A stretch of DNA of 64,000 nt from Acytostelium subglobosum LB1 (taxonomy: Eukaryota > Evosea > Eumycetozoa > Acytosteliales > Acytosteliaceae): positions 1,440,070 to 1,504,069 of the forward strand of contig NW_012236528.1 in assembly GCF_000787575.1 (NCBI RefSeq). The letters are read 5' to 3'. Positions 11,616-23,700 of this stretch are shown here, piece by piece; the first letter of the stretch is position 1; every line of letters begins with the position of its first letter. The position numbers and the translations under genes were made by a program. A model generated the notes under the pieces. It was not told the origin of the DNA and did not search any database. It worked only from the letters and a program-made list of their open reading frames with translations.

Positions 11616-13437
11616 ATGGACAATAATAATAATAACAATACAGTCAATAATAGTAAGAGTATCAACTCTTCAGGCTACTTGGGAAAAAGTATAGGTGATT
11701 CACTAGGTGGAACGACATCAGGTGGTTATACACCGTTGGTGCTGTCACCTTCTTCGTCACCCAATAACAGCATGACCTTCCTGTCGGCCACCAGGAACAA
11801 CCCCAAACTCACATTCAAACAACTGTTGCCAATGATATCGACACTGTTCATGGCAATCGTCGTCACGACAATGGTGATCCTCACTCGCAACTACTCGGCC
11901 AACAACCTACCCAGCATCACAGCACCCTATGTAATAGTTGAGGATGATCAACTACTGGAAGTTGCCTTCTCCTCAAGGAACTGGCTGCTGAGTGTCAACC
12001 CAACAATCACAAAGTTGGACTTTACAGTGATGGTGCTCAATCCTGTTGGCTCATGGTCAGTGGCCTCCTACAATGGTGATGTACTGGCCAATGCATCCAG
12101 TTGTGTATACCTCCCATTCCTTGCTGCTGCTGTTAAGTAAGTCTACTACCCTACCCTTTATGTTTAACCTCACTCACTAACTCAATCACTCAATGACCTC
12201 ATTCATAGTTGGTGTCTAGGTGGCAATCAAGAACCACAATGTCTTCAACCGGCAACAGGACCAATGATGAATGACTTTAGCTCAATCTATGCTGGTATCA
12301 TTGTGGATCGTATATCTGGAGCACCAAACACCAACATTGAAGAGACCAACTCAACAGCCTTTACCACATGGATGCACAAGCGTAGATATGTTGAGAACTT
12401 CCTCGAAGAGAATGGTCTACTTGGCAATCAAAGCATCTTTAACAAGATATATCCTTCAAACTCTGGTCCAGTGTAAGCCTCATAATCATTCAGAGTTAAT
12501 CGAACGTATGGATGATCATGATTACTCACATCTCTGTATACAACACAATAGCGCTGCCTACACTGAAGCTTTGGCACTTGAGATTGTTGGACCAAATATG
12601 ATGAACCCATTGGATTCAGCTACTTTGATGCTATACATGATCCAAGGTGGAATAACACCAGATGGACAATCATACATGACTGACCTCTTGTCACGTCAGA
12701 CCTTCTCAGAGTACACTTCATTTGGATTTGGCCTGCCACCTGGAACCGTGCTTCACTCGATCATTGGCACAAGCGATACTGATGTCAATGAGATCGCCCA
12801 TATCATCTTGCCCAATGGCCGTCAGCTCATCATGTCGGCATTCACCGACGGTTACGAGAACTTTGGCACACCACCATACCAATCATCCATACTGGGCATG
12901 TTTGCTTCGAGACTTATTCACGGCATGAACTTGACCAAGGGTGACCCAACCATGATCATCATGGACAGCTCACAGACTGTGGTGGTGCCAGAAGGAGGAT
13001 GGAAGACTGCACAATCTAAACAGGCGTACAACAATACCTACCTCTACATTGATGGAGGTGGTGTCGTGCCATTTGTCGTCATGTGGAACTTCCCCATCAA
13101 CACGACGGGCCTCTACGAAGTGTGTGTCTGGTTCCCTGCAGCCACCAACCAAACGACTACAGCAATCTACACGGTCACCACCGGTGATGAGTCCTATCTT
13201 ACCTACCAATTCATCATTGACCAACAACACTATGGCGCCAGATGGATATTGCTAGACTCTTTCTACTTTGTCGCTGGAACAACGCCAGTGATCCACATCT
13301 CATCACTGGGCACACCAAAAGGGCAAGTGATCGTAGCCGACGCTGTCAAGCTCACAATGTGGCCAACCACCGATGGCATTCCAGGTTTGGCAGAGAACTA
13401 TGTATCTGAGAACTATAACTATGATCTAAGTAGTTAG
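11616..13437 (+). CDS. Membrane-anchored beta-lactamase/PBP-fold protein with golvesin-like C-terminal domain
   Basis: Single-pass type II membrane protein, 556 residues from exons 11616..12136, 12209..12472 and 12552..13437; all junctions keep frame. Layout: Ser/Asn-rich cytosolic tail (1-70), one transmembrane helix (LLPMISTLFMAIVVTTMVIL, about 72-93), an extracellular beta-lactamase/penicillin-binding-like fold (about 115-440) and a C-terminal beta-sandwich (about 445-550). That sandwich has GLYEVCVWFPAATNQTT and WILLDSFYFVAGTTPVIHIS, typical of golvesin/xly-type domains. In the enzyme fold, the place of the Ser-x-x-Lys active site reads ASSCVYLPFLAAAV: a serine is present, but the lysine position is Tyr. 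The KTG-like strand reads IIGTSDTDVNEIAHIILPNG, also without Lys. It may thus be a non-catalytic binding or sensor protein. The fold is inferred by eye from these strands. Confidence 0.72.
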
Positions 13438-14851
13438 ATTGTTTAGAGGTCACACCACACTTGACTGTAGTCATGGCCATCATCAATTGCAGTAACAGTG
13501 TAGCATCAATACCATTCCATGTCAATCAGTTAATTCCATTCACATTAATGGGACGGGATGACCCAACCCCATTTCTATTCGTCAATCAATCAATTCAATT
13601 CAATACCCATCCAAGTAGCAACAGACAATCAACCTGAACAATAATCAATCAATCAATCAATCAATCACCCAATATCAACAGTCGCCATGGCAACAACAAA
13701 CAAACAACAACATTTCAACAGCACCATGGGTTGTAATTTACTCGCACTGAATGAAGAGGCATAAGTTCTTTGAACTTCTCTTAACGATAACGTTGACCAT
13801 TTCAACAGAATAACATTTGTGTCATCCACCTACTCAACTCTTTTGTTCTTGTTCTTCATCTTCTTCATCAGTCATCATCCAATAGTTGTATAAGCATCAA
13901 CATGTATAAGATGTAATTCATAACATCATTTCAACAACATCATCAGCAGACCTTCTAAACAACAACCATTCCTCCACATCAGCTGATCCAACACCTTCAC
14001 ACACACACACACACACCACCACCTAATCAACCAACACTTGTATCTGTTTCAAGTTTCTTCGTGGTTAGTGTATGTGTTGGATGGTGATTGAATGTTGCTT
14101 GTGATGATCAGTATGTGATCGCTGGAGTTAGGAGGAGTTGCCCTTGTGGAATATGGGGTATTGCCGGAGGGACAGAGAACAAGTAGAAGGATAGGGCTGC
14201 ACTACGCTAATGAGCTGTCGTCAGATATTCATTACTTATATATATCCACGGTGGAAAGTTAAGTGATAGATGGGTATAAACTGATTGATAGTTTGATTGA
14301 TTGATGCTGATGTGTCAGCTGCTCCCTCACACACCAGTGTACCTCCTCATCATCATGGACTGATGTGGATGGTGCTTGATTGTTGGTTTCATGTCGACAG
14401 TTTAGAGATGAGGAACACAACATCAACAACATCAACAACACAGAGATAGAGAAGAGAGGACGGATATATTATAATACGGAACATTATAGCATATATACAA
14501 GAGATAGAGAATATTGTCAAACACGTTAACTTGAATTGGCGTTGTTGTCCAAGGTCGTCTACTACCTGATCAACAACGGAGGATCATTCTATATGTGCGT
14601 GTGAGTGATAATGTAATGATGATGATGACAAATGATACATCATTCATTTCAGAATGAGCCAAAGGGTACCAAGACAACAGTTCCACCAGCTGTTGCCACC
14701 ATCATTAATTGATCACAAGCTAATATTGAGATTAGAGAGGGTTGGTAATTAATTAATATAATAATAATAACAAACTATATTGCCAATTCAAACTTGTAAT
14801 ATATATATAATATACCTTTGTATTAATAATAATATTTATATATAACTAATA
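13438..14851. other. Long intergenic region upstream of the MFS transporter
   Basis: About 1.4 kb with no credible coding frame, the longest empty stretch in the left part of the window. It holds ATCA repeats near 13650-13668, an AC run near 13998-14016, and a GC-richer block at 14100-14210. AT-rich DNA precedes 14852. A regulatory region, long 5' leader or unannotated non-coding RNA are all possible; I see no recognisable RNA family. Confidence 0.4.
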
Positions 14852-17173
14852 ATGGGCATAAAAGAGAATGTCAATAATGCCAAGTTGTTTGTAGAGATAT
14901 CTTCCGATGCCCAAAGGGATGAGGATAATAATACAAAGTCGACAGCTAAATCGCCAACAAATATACATAATATCTTATCGAATAGCAATGAGCAAGATGT
15001 TGATGATGGACTTGAGGATATAGACTTGTCATCTGATGATCTGGCCGAGGAGGAGGAGGGAGATGGAAATGATCAGTCAACAAACTCAACAACTTCGATA
15101 GGTGATGTAGCTACATCACCAACAACCAATGAACACAGCAACAATGCTGCTGCCAACGATACCATTGGGACCGCCAGTGACATAACCAACGATGATTGTA
15201 CTCAAGGTTCACAAGTGGACACCTCGACAAACCTGTCCACACTCTCGCTCGACAACAAGGACACAGCCCTGAGTCAGCGCCAGATACTTATTATATTCTC
15301 GGGACTGGTGATGTCCCTGTTCCTCTCCTCTCTGGATATGACAATCGTTGCCACCGCCCTGCCAGCCATCAGTGAAGACTTTGGAAGTCTTGACCAGCTG
15401 TCCTGGGTGGTCACCATATATTTGCTGACATCAACATCTTCATCGCCGCTCTACGGCAAATTCAGTGACATATTTGGAAAGAAGTTGATGCTAATGTTCT
15501 CGCTGTTGACCTTTTTGGTGGGATCGTTGCTGTGCGCCACTGCCACAACGATGATCATGCTCATCATTGCCAGAGCCATACAAGGTGTTGGTGGTGGAGG
15601 ACTGATGTCTGCCGTGATGATCGTCATGGTGGAGATTGTGCCACTGCGCGAGCGTGGCAAGTATCAAGGCTTGATTAGTGGAGTCTATGCAATCTCTAGT
15701 GTGATTGGACCACTGATTGGAGGCACATTCACCGACCACATCACATGGCGTTGGGCATTCTGGATCAACCTCCCACTTGGCGTACTGGCAATGGTGGTGG
15801 TGTTCTTTGCACTCAAGATACCTCAAAAGGTGATACCATTCCGCAAGGGCATCAAGAAGATTGACTTTGTTGGCACATTCTCCTTGGTGGTCAGCGTGAT
15901 CAGCTTCTTGTTGGCACTCAGCTGGGGTGGTCAGATGTACAGTTGGTTGTCACCGATCGTTCTTGGTCTGTTTGGTGGATGCATCCTCTTCTTGGCAGTG
16001 TTCATCGTTAATGAGTACAGATTCACACGTCATCCAATCATTCCAATGGAGTTGTTCAAGAATCGCAACTATGTCGTCTGCAGTCTGGGCTCATTCTTCC
16101 TTGGCTTCATCATGTTTGGCGTGATCTACTACATTCCACTTTACTTTCAAATAGTTGGTGGACTAAGTGCAACATCATCCGGTCTGCAGTTGCTGCCCAC
16201 CATGATGGGCATCGTTGTGATGGGTGTTGTCTCTGGCTTCTTGATCACAAGATTTGGACACTACAAGTCCTACCCGATCATTGGTACCATAATGATGACT
16301 GTTGGTACCTTCCTCATGTCTCTGTGGTCAACTGGTGTGTCATCGCAGGCTGTATACATTGGATTCCAGCTGTTGGTTGGTAGTGGCATCGGCCTAACCA
16401 TGCAGATCCTTACAATGGTCGTCCAGAACTCTGTAGAATACAAGTACGTCTCCATCGCCACTGCTACCATCAGCTTCTTCCGCACGATCGGTGGTGTTGT
16501 TAGTGTCTCACTGTACAGCGCAATCCTGATTGCAAGCTTCCACAACAACCTGTCTTTGTTGCCACCCGACATACTAGGTGATGTCGATCCATACACATTC
16601 CGCACTGAGCTCCTGACATCAATGGCTGATGGTGCCCAAAAGACTGCCTTCCTCGATGCCTACTCACGAGCGATGAGTACTGTATTCATTGCTGCTGGAC
16701 CATTTGCCGCGATTGGATTCCTGCTGTCACTGGCCATCAAGGCAAACAAGCTCAGAACCACTCTACATAAGCAGAATGACAGTGAACAAGCTGTGCCAAT
16801 ATCTGCAGCCAACGAGAAGAAGCAAGCAGTCGATGAGGATGTTGACAAGTTGGATATTGTTATCGTTGACAACTGTGATAGTCCAAAGGAGCAGGTAGTC
16901 GTTGAGCTCGATAACAATAGAACTGGCAACAGCAAAAGTAATAGCAGCAATAACAGTGGAAGTCGATCGGAGAATGATGACGACGACGATGGAGAAGTTG
17001 TTGATGATGGTGCCAATAGAGTGGACAGTAGCATGGTGATACCACCACCTGTCATGGCACCAGTGTCCAAGTCATTGGCATCAAGCACCAATTGTAAGAG
17101 TATGAATAGTAGCAACAACAGTGGTAGTAGTAGTCACCAACCACCACAGCGCTATCAACCTATTGTTGTATAA
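14852..17173 (+). CDS. MFS multidrug/proton antiporter, DHA2 (14-span) type
   Basis: Plasma- or vacuolar-membrane exporter of the major facilitator superfamily, 773 residues, intronless. A long acidic Ser/Asn/Thr-rich N-terminal tail (1-145) precedes the first helix. The helix carries LFLSSLDMTIVATALPAI, the DHA2 antiporter signature with its membrane-embedded Asp. Loop 2-3 has motif A as LYGKFSDIFGKK, and the following helices contain IIARAIQGVGGGGLMSAVM and GPLIGGTFTDHITWRWAFWI, the family's motif C region and WRW-IN element. Hydrophobic segments continue to about residue 640, enough for 14 spans. The C-terminal tail (about 130 residues) is again acidic, Asn/Ser-rich and low complexity. The substrate cannot be told from sequence; relatives export drugs, toxic organics or siderophores. 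Confidence 0.92.
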   Translation: MGIKENVNNAKLFVEISSDAQRDEDNNTKSTAKSPTNIHNILSNSNEQDVDDGLEDIDLSSDDLAEEEEGDGNDQSTNSTTSIGDVATSPTTNEHSNNAAANDTIGTASDITNDDCTQGSQVDTSTNLSTLSLDNKDTALSQRQILIIFSGLVMSLFLSSLDMTIVATALPAISEDFGSLDQLSWVVTIYLLTSTSSSPLYGKFSDIFGKKLMLMFSLLTFLVGSLLCATATTMIMLIIARAIQGVGGGGLMSAVMIVMVEIVPLRERGKYQGLISGVYAISSVIGPLIGGTFTDHITWRWAFWINLPLGVLAMVVVFFALKIPQKVIPFRKGIKKIDFVGTFSLVVSVISFLLALSWGGQMYSWLSPIVLGLFGGCILFLAVFIVNEYRFTRHPIIPMELFKNRNYVVCSLGSFFLGFIMFGVIYYIPLYFQIVGGLSATSSGLQLLPTMMGIVVMGVVSGFLITRFGHYKSYPIIGTIMMTVGTFLMSLWSTGVSSQAVYIGFQLLVGSGIGLTMQILTMVVQNSVEYKYVSIATATISFFRTIGGVVSVSLYSAILIASFHNNLSLLPPDILGDVDPYTFRTELLTSMADGAQKTAFLDAYSRAMSTVFIAAGPFAAIGFLLSLAIKANKLRTTLHKQNDSEQAVPISAANEKKQAVDEDVDKLDIVIVDNCDSPKEQVVVELDNNRTGNSKSNSSNNSGSRSENDDDDDGEVVDDGANRVDSSMVIPPPVMAPVSKSLASSTNCKSMNSSNNSGSSSHQPPQRYQPIVV

Positions 17174-17502
17174 TAATAATAAATACGTACTGTAGAGTAT
17201 AAATTTGCCGATCAGGATTGCGGTTGTTTGCCTTTATTGGTCATTGATTGTGTTGTTTTTGTTGTCAAACAAAACAAACAAATAAATAAATAAATAAAAA
17301 TTGTGTTTCAAGTTCCCACGGGGTGTCTTGAGTGCTAATGAAAGAGTGGGTGTGAGTTGTGTGAACAGCACCTAGGTTGAACTGCACTCTGTGTCAGTCC
17401 TAACTCAACACAACAAACAACACACGCACTTTAGTCATTAGTGACATACAATAATCACAAACAAATATAACTAAAACAAAATAACTATACATATATAAAA
17501 CA

Positions 17503-18905
17503 ATGGTCAGAACTATTAAACAAATCAAGGCAAGAGAGATCTTGGACAGCCGTGGAAACCCAACTGTTGAGGTAGATCTGTTCACTGACGATGGTGCTAT
17601 GTTCCGTGCTGCCGTCCCATCTGGTGCCTCCACCGGTGTCCATGAGGCCGTCGAGCTTAGAGACGGTGACAAGTCTAGATACCTTGGAAAGGGTGTCCTC
17701 AAGGCCATCGAGAACATCAAGACCATCGAGAAGGCCGTCATCGGAATGGATGTCACCAAGCAGTCAGAGATTGACAAGGCTATGATCACCCTCGATGGCA
17801 CCAACAACAAGGGCAAGCTCGGTGCCAACGCCATCCTGGCCGTCAGTATGGCCGTGTGCAGAGCCGGTGCCGCCGCCTCGCAACTCCCACTCTACAAGTA
17901 CATCGCTCGTCTCGCTGGTCGCTCCGAGACTCAGTTCATTCTCCCAGTGCCAGCATTCAATGTCATCAACGGAGGTAGCCACGCTGGCAACCGTCTTGCC
18001 ATGCAAGAGTTCATGATTCTCCCAGTCGGTGCCCCAAGCTTCAAGGAGGCCCTTCGCATGGGTGCTGAGGTCTACCACAGCCTCAAGGACGTCATCAAGT
18101 CCCGTTATGGTCAGGATGCCATCAATGTCGGAGATGAGGGAGGTTTTGCCCCACCCATCCTCTCCAACAAGGACGGTCTCGATCTGCTCGTCCAGGCCAT
18201 CCAAAAGTCTGGTCACGAGGGCAAGGTTAAGATCGGTATGGACTGTGCTGCCTCTGAGTTCTGCACACCAAAGGGATACGATCTTGACTTCAAGACCAAG
18301 AACAACGACGGCTCCCAGGTCATCTCTGGTGAGGCTCTTGGTGATCTCTACAGATCATTCGTTGCCCAGTATCCAGTCATTTCCATCGAGGATCCATTCG
18401 ATCAGGTATGTTTGTTAACAACGTGAAAGAAGTGTACCAAGTATCATTCCTCTAACTCACTTACCTCTCATACTACTCCTTTATCTCAAACAAACAGGAT
18501 GATTGGGAGTCATACAGCAAGCTCACAGCTTCAGTCCCAATCCAAATTGTTGGTGATGATCTGCTGGTCACCAACCCACAGAGAATCAAGGAGGGTATCC
18601 AGAAGAAGGCATGCAATGCCCTCTTGCTCAAGGTTAACCAGATTGGTTCCGTCACTGAGAGTATTGAGGCATGCACCATGTCACAGAATGAGAAGTGGGG
18701 CGTCATGGTCAGCCACAGAAGTGGTGAGACCGAGGACACCTTCATTGCTGACCTCGTTGTCGGTCTGGGAACCGGTCAAATCAAGACTGGTGCTCCATGC
18801 AGATCCGAGAGATTGGCCAAGTACAACCAATTGTTGAGAATCGAGGAGGAAGTCGCTGGTCACTCCAAGTTTGCCGGAGAGTCCTTCCGTCACCCATCCC
18901 TCTAA
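17503..18905 (+). CDS. enoA: Enolase (2-phosphoglycerate hydratase)
   Basis: Glycolytic enzyme converting 2-phosphoglycerate to phosphoenolpyruvate. Exons 17503..18405 and 18498..18905, 436 residues, the standard enolase length. Features: [12 protein letters not shown], the substrate-loop [37 protein letters not shown], the Mg-binding SIEDPFDQ split near the intron (GATCAG|GATGAT), the catalytic-lysine stretch [11 protein letters not shown], and the C-terminal [16 protein letters not shown]. Codons are strongly biased towards C-ending forms and CCA for proline, unlike most neighbours, as expected for a very highly expressed gene. A pyrimidine-rich, A-rich leader precedes the ATG. Confidence 0.98.
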
Positions 18906-19040
18906 GTAGTGGGTCCCACTCCGCTCTCAAGCAGAGCAACCTGTTCAATTAGAATAAAGTACAACAACTTGTTCTTCATATACTATACACAGTGATGGAT
19001 GATCATCTTTATGGGTAATGTACAATGTAGCGGCTCACAT

Positions 19041-20632
19041 TCATGTCGATTGGGAGCTGGACTGTGTCCTCCTTCCTAAGATCTCTGCTTTCAGTCTTTC
19101 AAACATATCGTCTATAAAAGATGAATGATTGAATTGTGATGATGATAGGTTAGTAACCAATTTCCGTTGGACGACTACCTTGATATACACAGCTGCAACG
19201 TTACCATTGGATGTTGATGTTGGCGGTGGTAATATCATAACGCTCTGTGATGAGTCATCTGCACTTTGAGATTGTGGCGTTGTAGTAGATTGAGTTGCGG
19301 CGGATGATGAAGATGAGGATGCAGATGTACGTTTGGTCGCTCGTTGGGTCTTGGCCTTTGGCTTCGTCGTCAAATCCTCATGCTCATACAGTTCCCTGAT
19401 AATCTCTTCAGTCGACTTTGGATTTAGACTGTCGCACTGACTGTTGTGTCGAAGTGTATACTCTTTGTGCCGAGTCTTCATAACGTCACGACTTCCATTC
19501 GTCCTCAGTCCAAGATTCTTGAGTGCGTCTTTAAGTTGTCGACTGTTCATTATTGAGTAGCAAAGCTTGGGTAGTGGAGTCAATCTAGGCGGTGTGATGA
19601 TGGCCAGTTGCATTGAGTTTGCTTGACTCTTTGATGATGATGATGATAATACTGATTGTGATGGTTGTGATGATTGGATGCTATCGTCGTCGCAAAAGTC
19701 CCTGTGGCGTTGAAGGAAGGATGCTGATACCAACAGATCACATGATGGACACCTGACCTTATCGGGTAGTTTGATTGGTGCTGGAACATTGACATTGCTT
19801 TCGCCACTGCTTGGAAGTTGGTCCAGTATGTCTGAAGTGTCATTATCGCTGTGCTGTTGTTGTTGCTGCTGACTATCTTGACTCTTGTTTGGTGAACGTG
19901 ATGATCTCTTCTTGGGAGCACCCATAGCAAGTGAGTCTGACCAAAGAGAGTTTGATAAATGAATGCCTTCCTTCTGTGATCTTGAACGAGTCAGCATCCT
20001 AGAGTTGTTTCCAGGTGATTGGTCATGTGATTGTTGACTGTTGTCATCAATGTTGCTATAAGTTGATCTTGACTTCTTCTCATTGGACACCTCTGGTGAA
20101 TTGAAAGGTGATGGACGTTTCTTTGTTCTAGTGTTGTTGTTGATGTTCTTCTCTGGACTGAGATGTGAATTGTTGAGTAGACCATTCGCAAGATGTACTT
20201 TAAAGCATGTTATGATCTCATCCAACAGTCTGTTATTCTTTAGATCCGATGATGTTGCTGCCTATGTATATATATATATTTGTTAGGAAATAGGATTGGG
20301 AGACTAGATCAACGACGTCCAACATACCTTTCGACACAATGGACAATGTAGTTTAGATTGAGAAAAGTGTTTCTTAATACATAGTGAACAGTCTATTATT
20401 ATTATTATAGTTAGCTATGTATATGATGTAGTTGTAGTGTTGTCCTTGAGGTCTACGTACAGTTATGTGAACATGAAATGATCATCATTGCAATGTCAAT
20501 GTAATCAAAGCATATTGGACAACGAAGTAAATCATCCATCTTTGAAGGAGATGATGTAGTTGTCAATGATGATGATGAGTATTGTACTATTGCCTGTGAA
20601 GATGATGATGATGAGGTAGTAGTTGTATCCAT
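19041..20632 (-). CDS. rad18: RAD18-like E3 ubiquitin ligase (RING, UBZ4, SAP)
   Basis: Postreplication-repair ligase; in other eukaryotes RAD18 with RAD6 monoubiquitinates PCNA at stalled forks. Exons 20632..20461, 20392..20328 and 20261..19041 give 485 residues in continuous frame. The RING is split over exons 1 and 2: LLRCPICFDYID, ISCSHN, YCSLCIKKHF and LHCPLCRK. A Ser/Asn/Gln-rich linker follows, then a UBZ-type zinc finger (VRCPSCDLLVSASFLQRHRD, then C) and a SAP-like DNA-binding helix pair (PKLCYSIMNSRQLKDALKNL, GLRTNGSRDVMKTRHKEY). The order RING-UBZ4-SAP is diagnostic of RAD18. The first exon also has a Ser/Thr tract before the RING. The C-terminal region is low complexity with a final helix. 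Confidence 0.9.
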
Positions 20633-20758
20633 ATCATAAGTATTACTATCGATAAATAAACGCGCGAAGCAATGAGAATGATCAAATCACACACTTCCAT
20701 TCATACCTAATCAAACTTCAGAACTCTTTCTTCAACCATTCATGTAATAATCTTTGAG

Positions 20759-23700
20759 ATGGAGCTACACGTAACATATAAACACAGTACCAATTGCTTT
20801 GTATCTCTACCTCCAAAGTTAGTTCAATCACTGATCGCTCTTAGTGAAGTATGTGTTGAACGACAAGACAACAATAATCGTGAAGATGCTAACTATGTTG
20901 TAATGAATGATGTAGAAGAATGCAGGGATATCTATTGGATCATTGACTTTGGAATTGTCTTGGACCGACAAGACAACAAAGAAGGAGAGACGTGTTTGGG
21001 TCGGTTGGTCTGGAGGTGCCACTGACCCATCGAGTGGTCAAGATGCAATAGAGATCAATAGTGAGATGGCTGGCTGTCTGGGACTGGCAGATCACACAAA
21101 GGTCACGGTGAGGGCTCAACCCAATGTCAATCAAGCCGTGTCGGTACAGGTGGAGCCACTGACACCTGATGATTGGGAGATATTGGAGTTGCATCAAGAG
21201 TATCTTGAGGAACAGTTGCTCAATCAAGTCAATGTGCTGTTTCGCGATCAGGTTGTACCTGTGTGGATACATCATACCACGGTCATTCGTCTCAAGATCA
21301 TCGATACATCACCGTTCGATCTAGTAAGACTCTCTCACGATGCAGAGATCATTGTAGCACCCAAACCTCGACAAGTGGCTAGCACATCTGGCAACAACAA
21401 TGCTGAAGCCCTAAAGCCTCGATATCTACTCGTTCAAGAAGTAATCACTGCAACCTCCACTACTACTACCACTGATAGTACACCTTTGAGTAATGCACAA
21501 CCTCCAACTTCATCATTCACATCCGTTGTGTTTGTCTCCAAACAGGCACTACAATCATTCCATTGGAATGAAGGTGACATTGTACAGATCAGTATAGAGC
21601 GTGGGTCATCATCGTCGGGTGATGGGAACAAGACAGATAATGACGACAATGAGACTGATGACAAGGACAATATGTCAATGCCATCATCTGGAAAGACATC
21701 ATCGACGCTATCAGTTGGCAGTGCAAAGTGTATATATGCGAGTGTGTACACCAGCTCAAGCGTACGATCCAACCAACATGTGATGGTCAGTCGCACATTA
21801 CGAGCCACTGCATCATTCCTTATCAACACACAAGTGAAGGTGCGTCTGTTGCCTCGTCACACATTGCCTCTATGTCAAATCAGCAACGTCACGATATCAC
21901 AAGTGATGTTCCAAAGTAATCACCTGCCCTTCTCACCCAAGAGTGCCAAGACCCCATTGCTTCCAGCTCACGTGATGAAGGATGTCATCAAGGAGTGGGC
22001 CGTCAAGTATCTCTCTGACTGCCAACTGTCATTGGTCAATGGCTCAGTCATCACATTGCCACCATCAACAAGGTACAACACACCATCCATTGACATCTGC
22101 TTCCAGTTCAACACACAGAGACCATCAGATCCGACTGCCAACAACAGGATGGACAAGCGACCAGACTTTGTGTCTCATCTTAACAGTACACTCACGAATC
22201 GAATCAATGGATTCGTTGAAGGTAGTGAGACAGATGGCAACAACAATGAGAACACAAACAATGAAGAACCAAACAGGGGAAGGAATACTGCTGGTGCAGC
22301 CTTCCAGCAGACATATGGACTGTTCATGCTGGGCGCTGATTCGTTGCTCTCGGACAACATGACCATTGGCAAACTGTACAAGGTCAACAAGTTGGAGGAC
22401 TTTTTCGAGATTGGTGACATTCTACCGACAAGGGTTGGTGGCATGGCAACCAAAATCAAGCAGGCAGTGGAGTATCTATCACTTCTGCTCAGAGGCGACT
22501 ACTCAATCGTACGTGATCAGCTGTACACCCCTGGTGTTGGTGGTGTCATCATTGCAGGACCTCATGGTAGTGGCAAGAGCCTTCTTGCAACCGCCCTTTG
22601 TGCTCACTTTGCAACTAATCCAAAGACCCTGGCATGTAAGTTACAATTTATTGTTTAAATGATACAAAGTACTCACTCATTCAATCATACAGATGCTGTA
22701 AAGGTCAATTGTTCGGATCACATTGAGAGCAAGGTGGTGACGATCAGAAAGGTACTGAACAGAGCAGTCGAGAAGGTCAAGGCATCTAGACCCTCAATAC
22801 TTTGGCTGGAGAACTTGGATGCTATACTGAGCAATCCTAATGAACAAGATCCAGGCTCAAAGATTAGATGTGAACAAATATGTTCCTATCTAAAAACATT
22901 GGTTACGGTGGATGCAGCTGATCGTGAACATCCCCTGATCATTATTGCCACCACCAAGTCAACACAGTCACTTAACAAGGACATCCAGACACCAGATGTG
23001 TTTGGACTGAACATAGACATTCCTCCACCAACCAGGGAGGAGAGATTAGAGATACTGGATATCCATTTGAAGTTGCACAATCTGTCACTATGCGATAAGG
23101 ATCGAAAGGAGCAACATCACTTGAACAAGTTCTCATCGTCACTGGAGGGCTATCTACCAGTTGACTTGGAGGCACTGGTTGAGAGAAGCATTCACGTCGC
23201 ATCCATAGAGTCACTGAACGAGAACACAACAACAATCAAACAGATCAATCTGTCGGCATTGCGTGACGCCAAAGAAGGATACACACCAATCACACTCAAG
23301 GGTGTAAAGCTGCACGTCTCTGATGCTGCACAGTGGGCCGACATTGGTGGATTGGACAGCGTACGTTCAATGGTGAAGGAGACCGTTGGATACCCAGCTA
23401 AGTATCCGAGACTGTTCCAATCGTCACCGATCAGAATGAGGTCTGGTCTGCTGCTCTATGGTCCACCTGGCTGTGGCAAGACTATGTTGGCCTCATCAAT
23501 CGCTGGAGAGTTTGGTCTCAACTTCATCTCGGTTAAGGGTCCCGAGCTGCTCAACAAGTACATTGGTTCGAGTGAACAAGCCGTGCGAGACATGTTCACA
23601 CGAGCATCATCTGCCACACCATGCGTTCTGTTCTTTGATGAGTTTGACTCGATCGCACCTCGTCGTGGACATGACAGCACTGGTGTCACTGATCGTGTTG

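Noticed and set aside
16660-17118. Long antisense ORF over the MFS C-terminal tail
   Set aside because: Leucine/serine runs result from reading the GAC, GAT and AGC repeats of the tail backwards.
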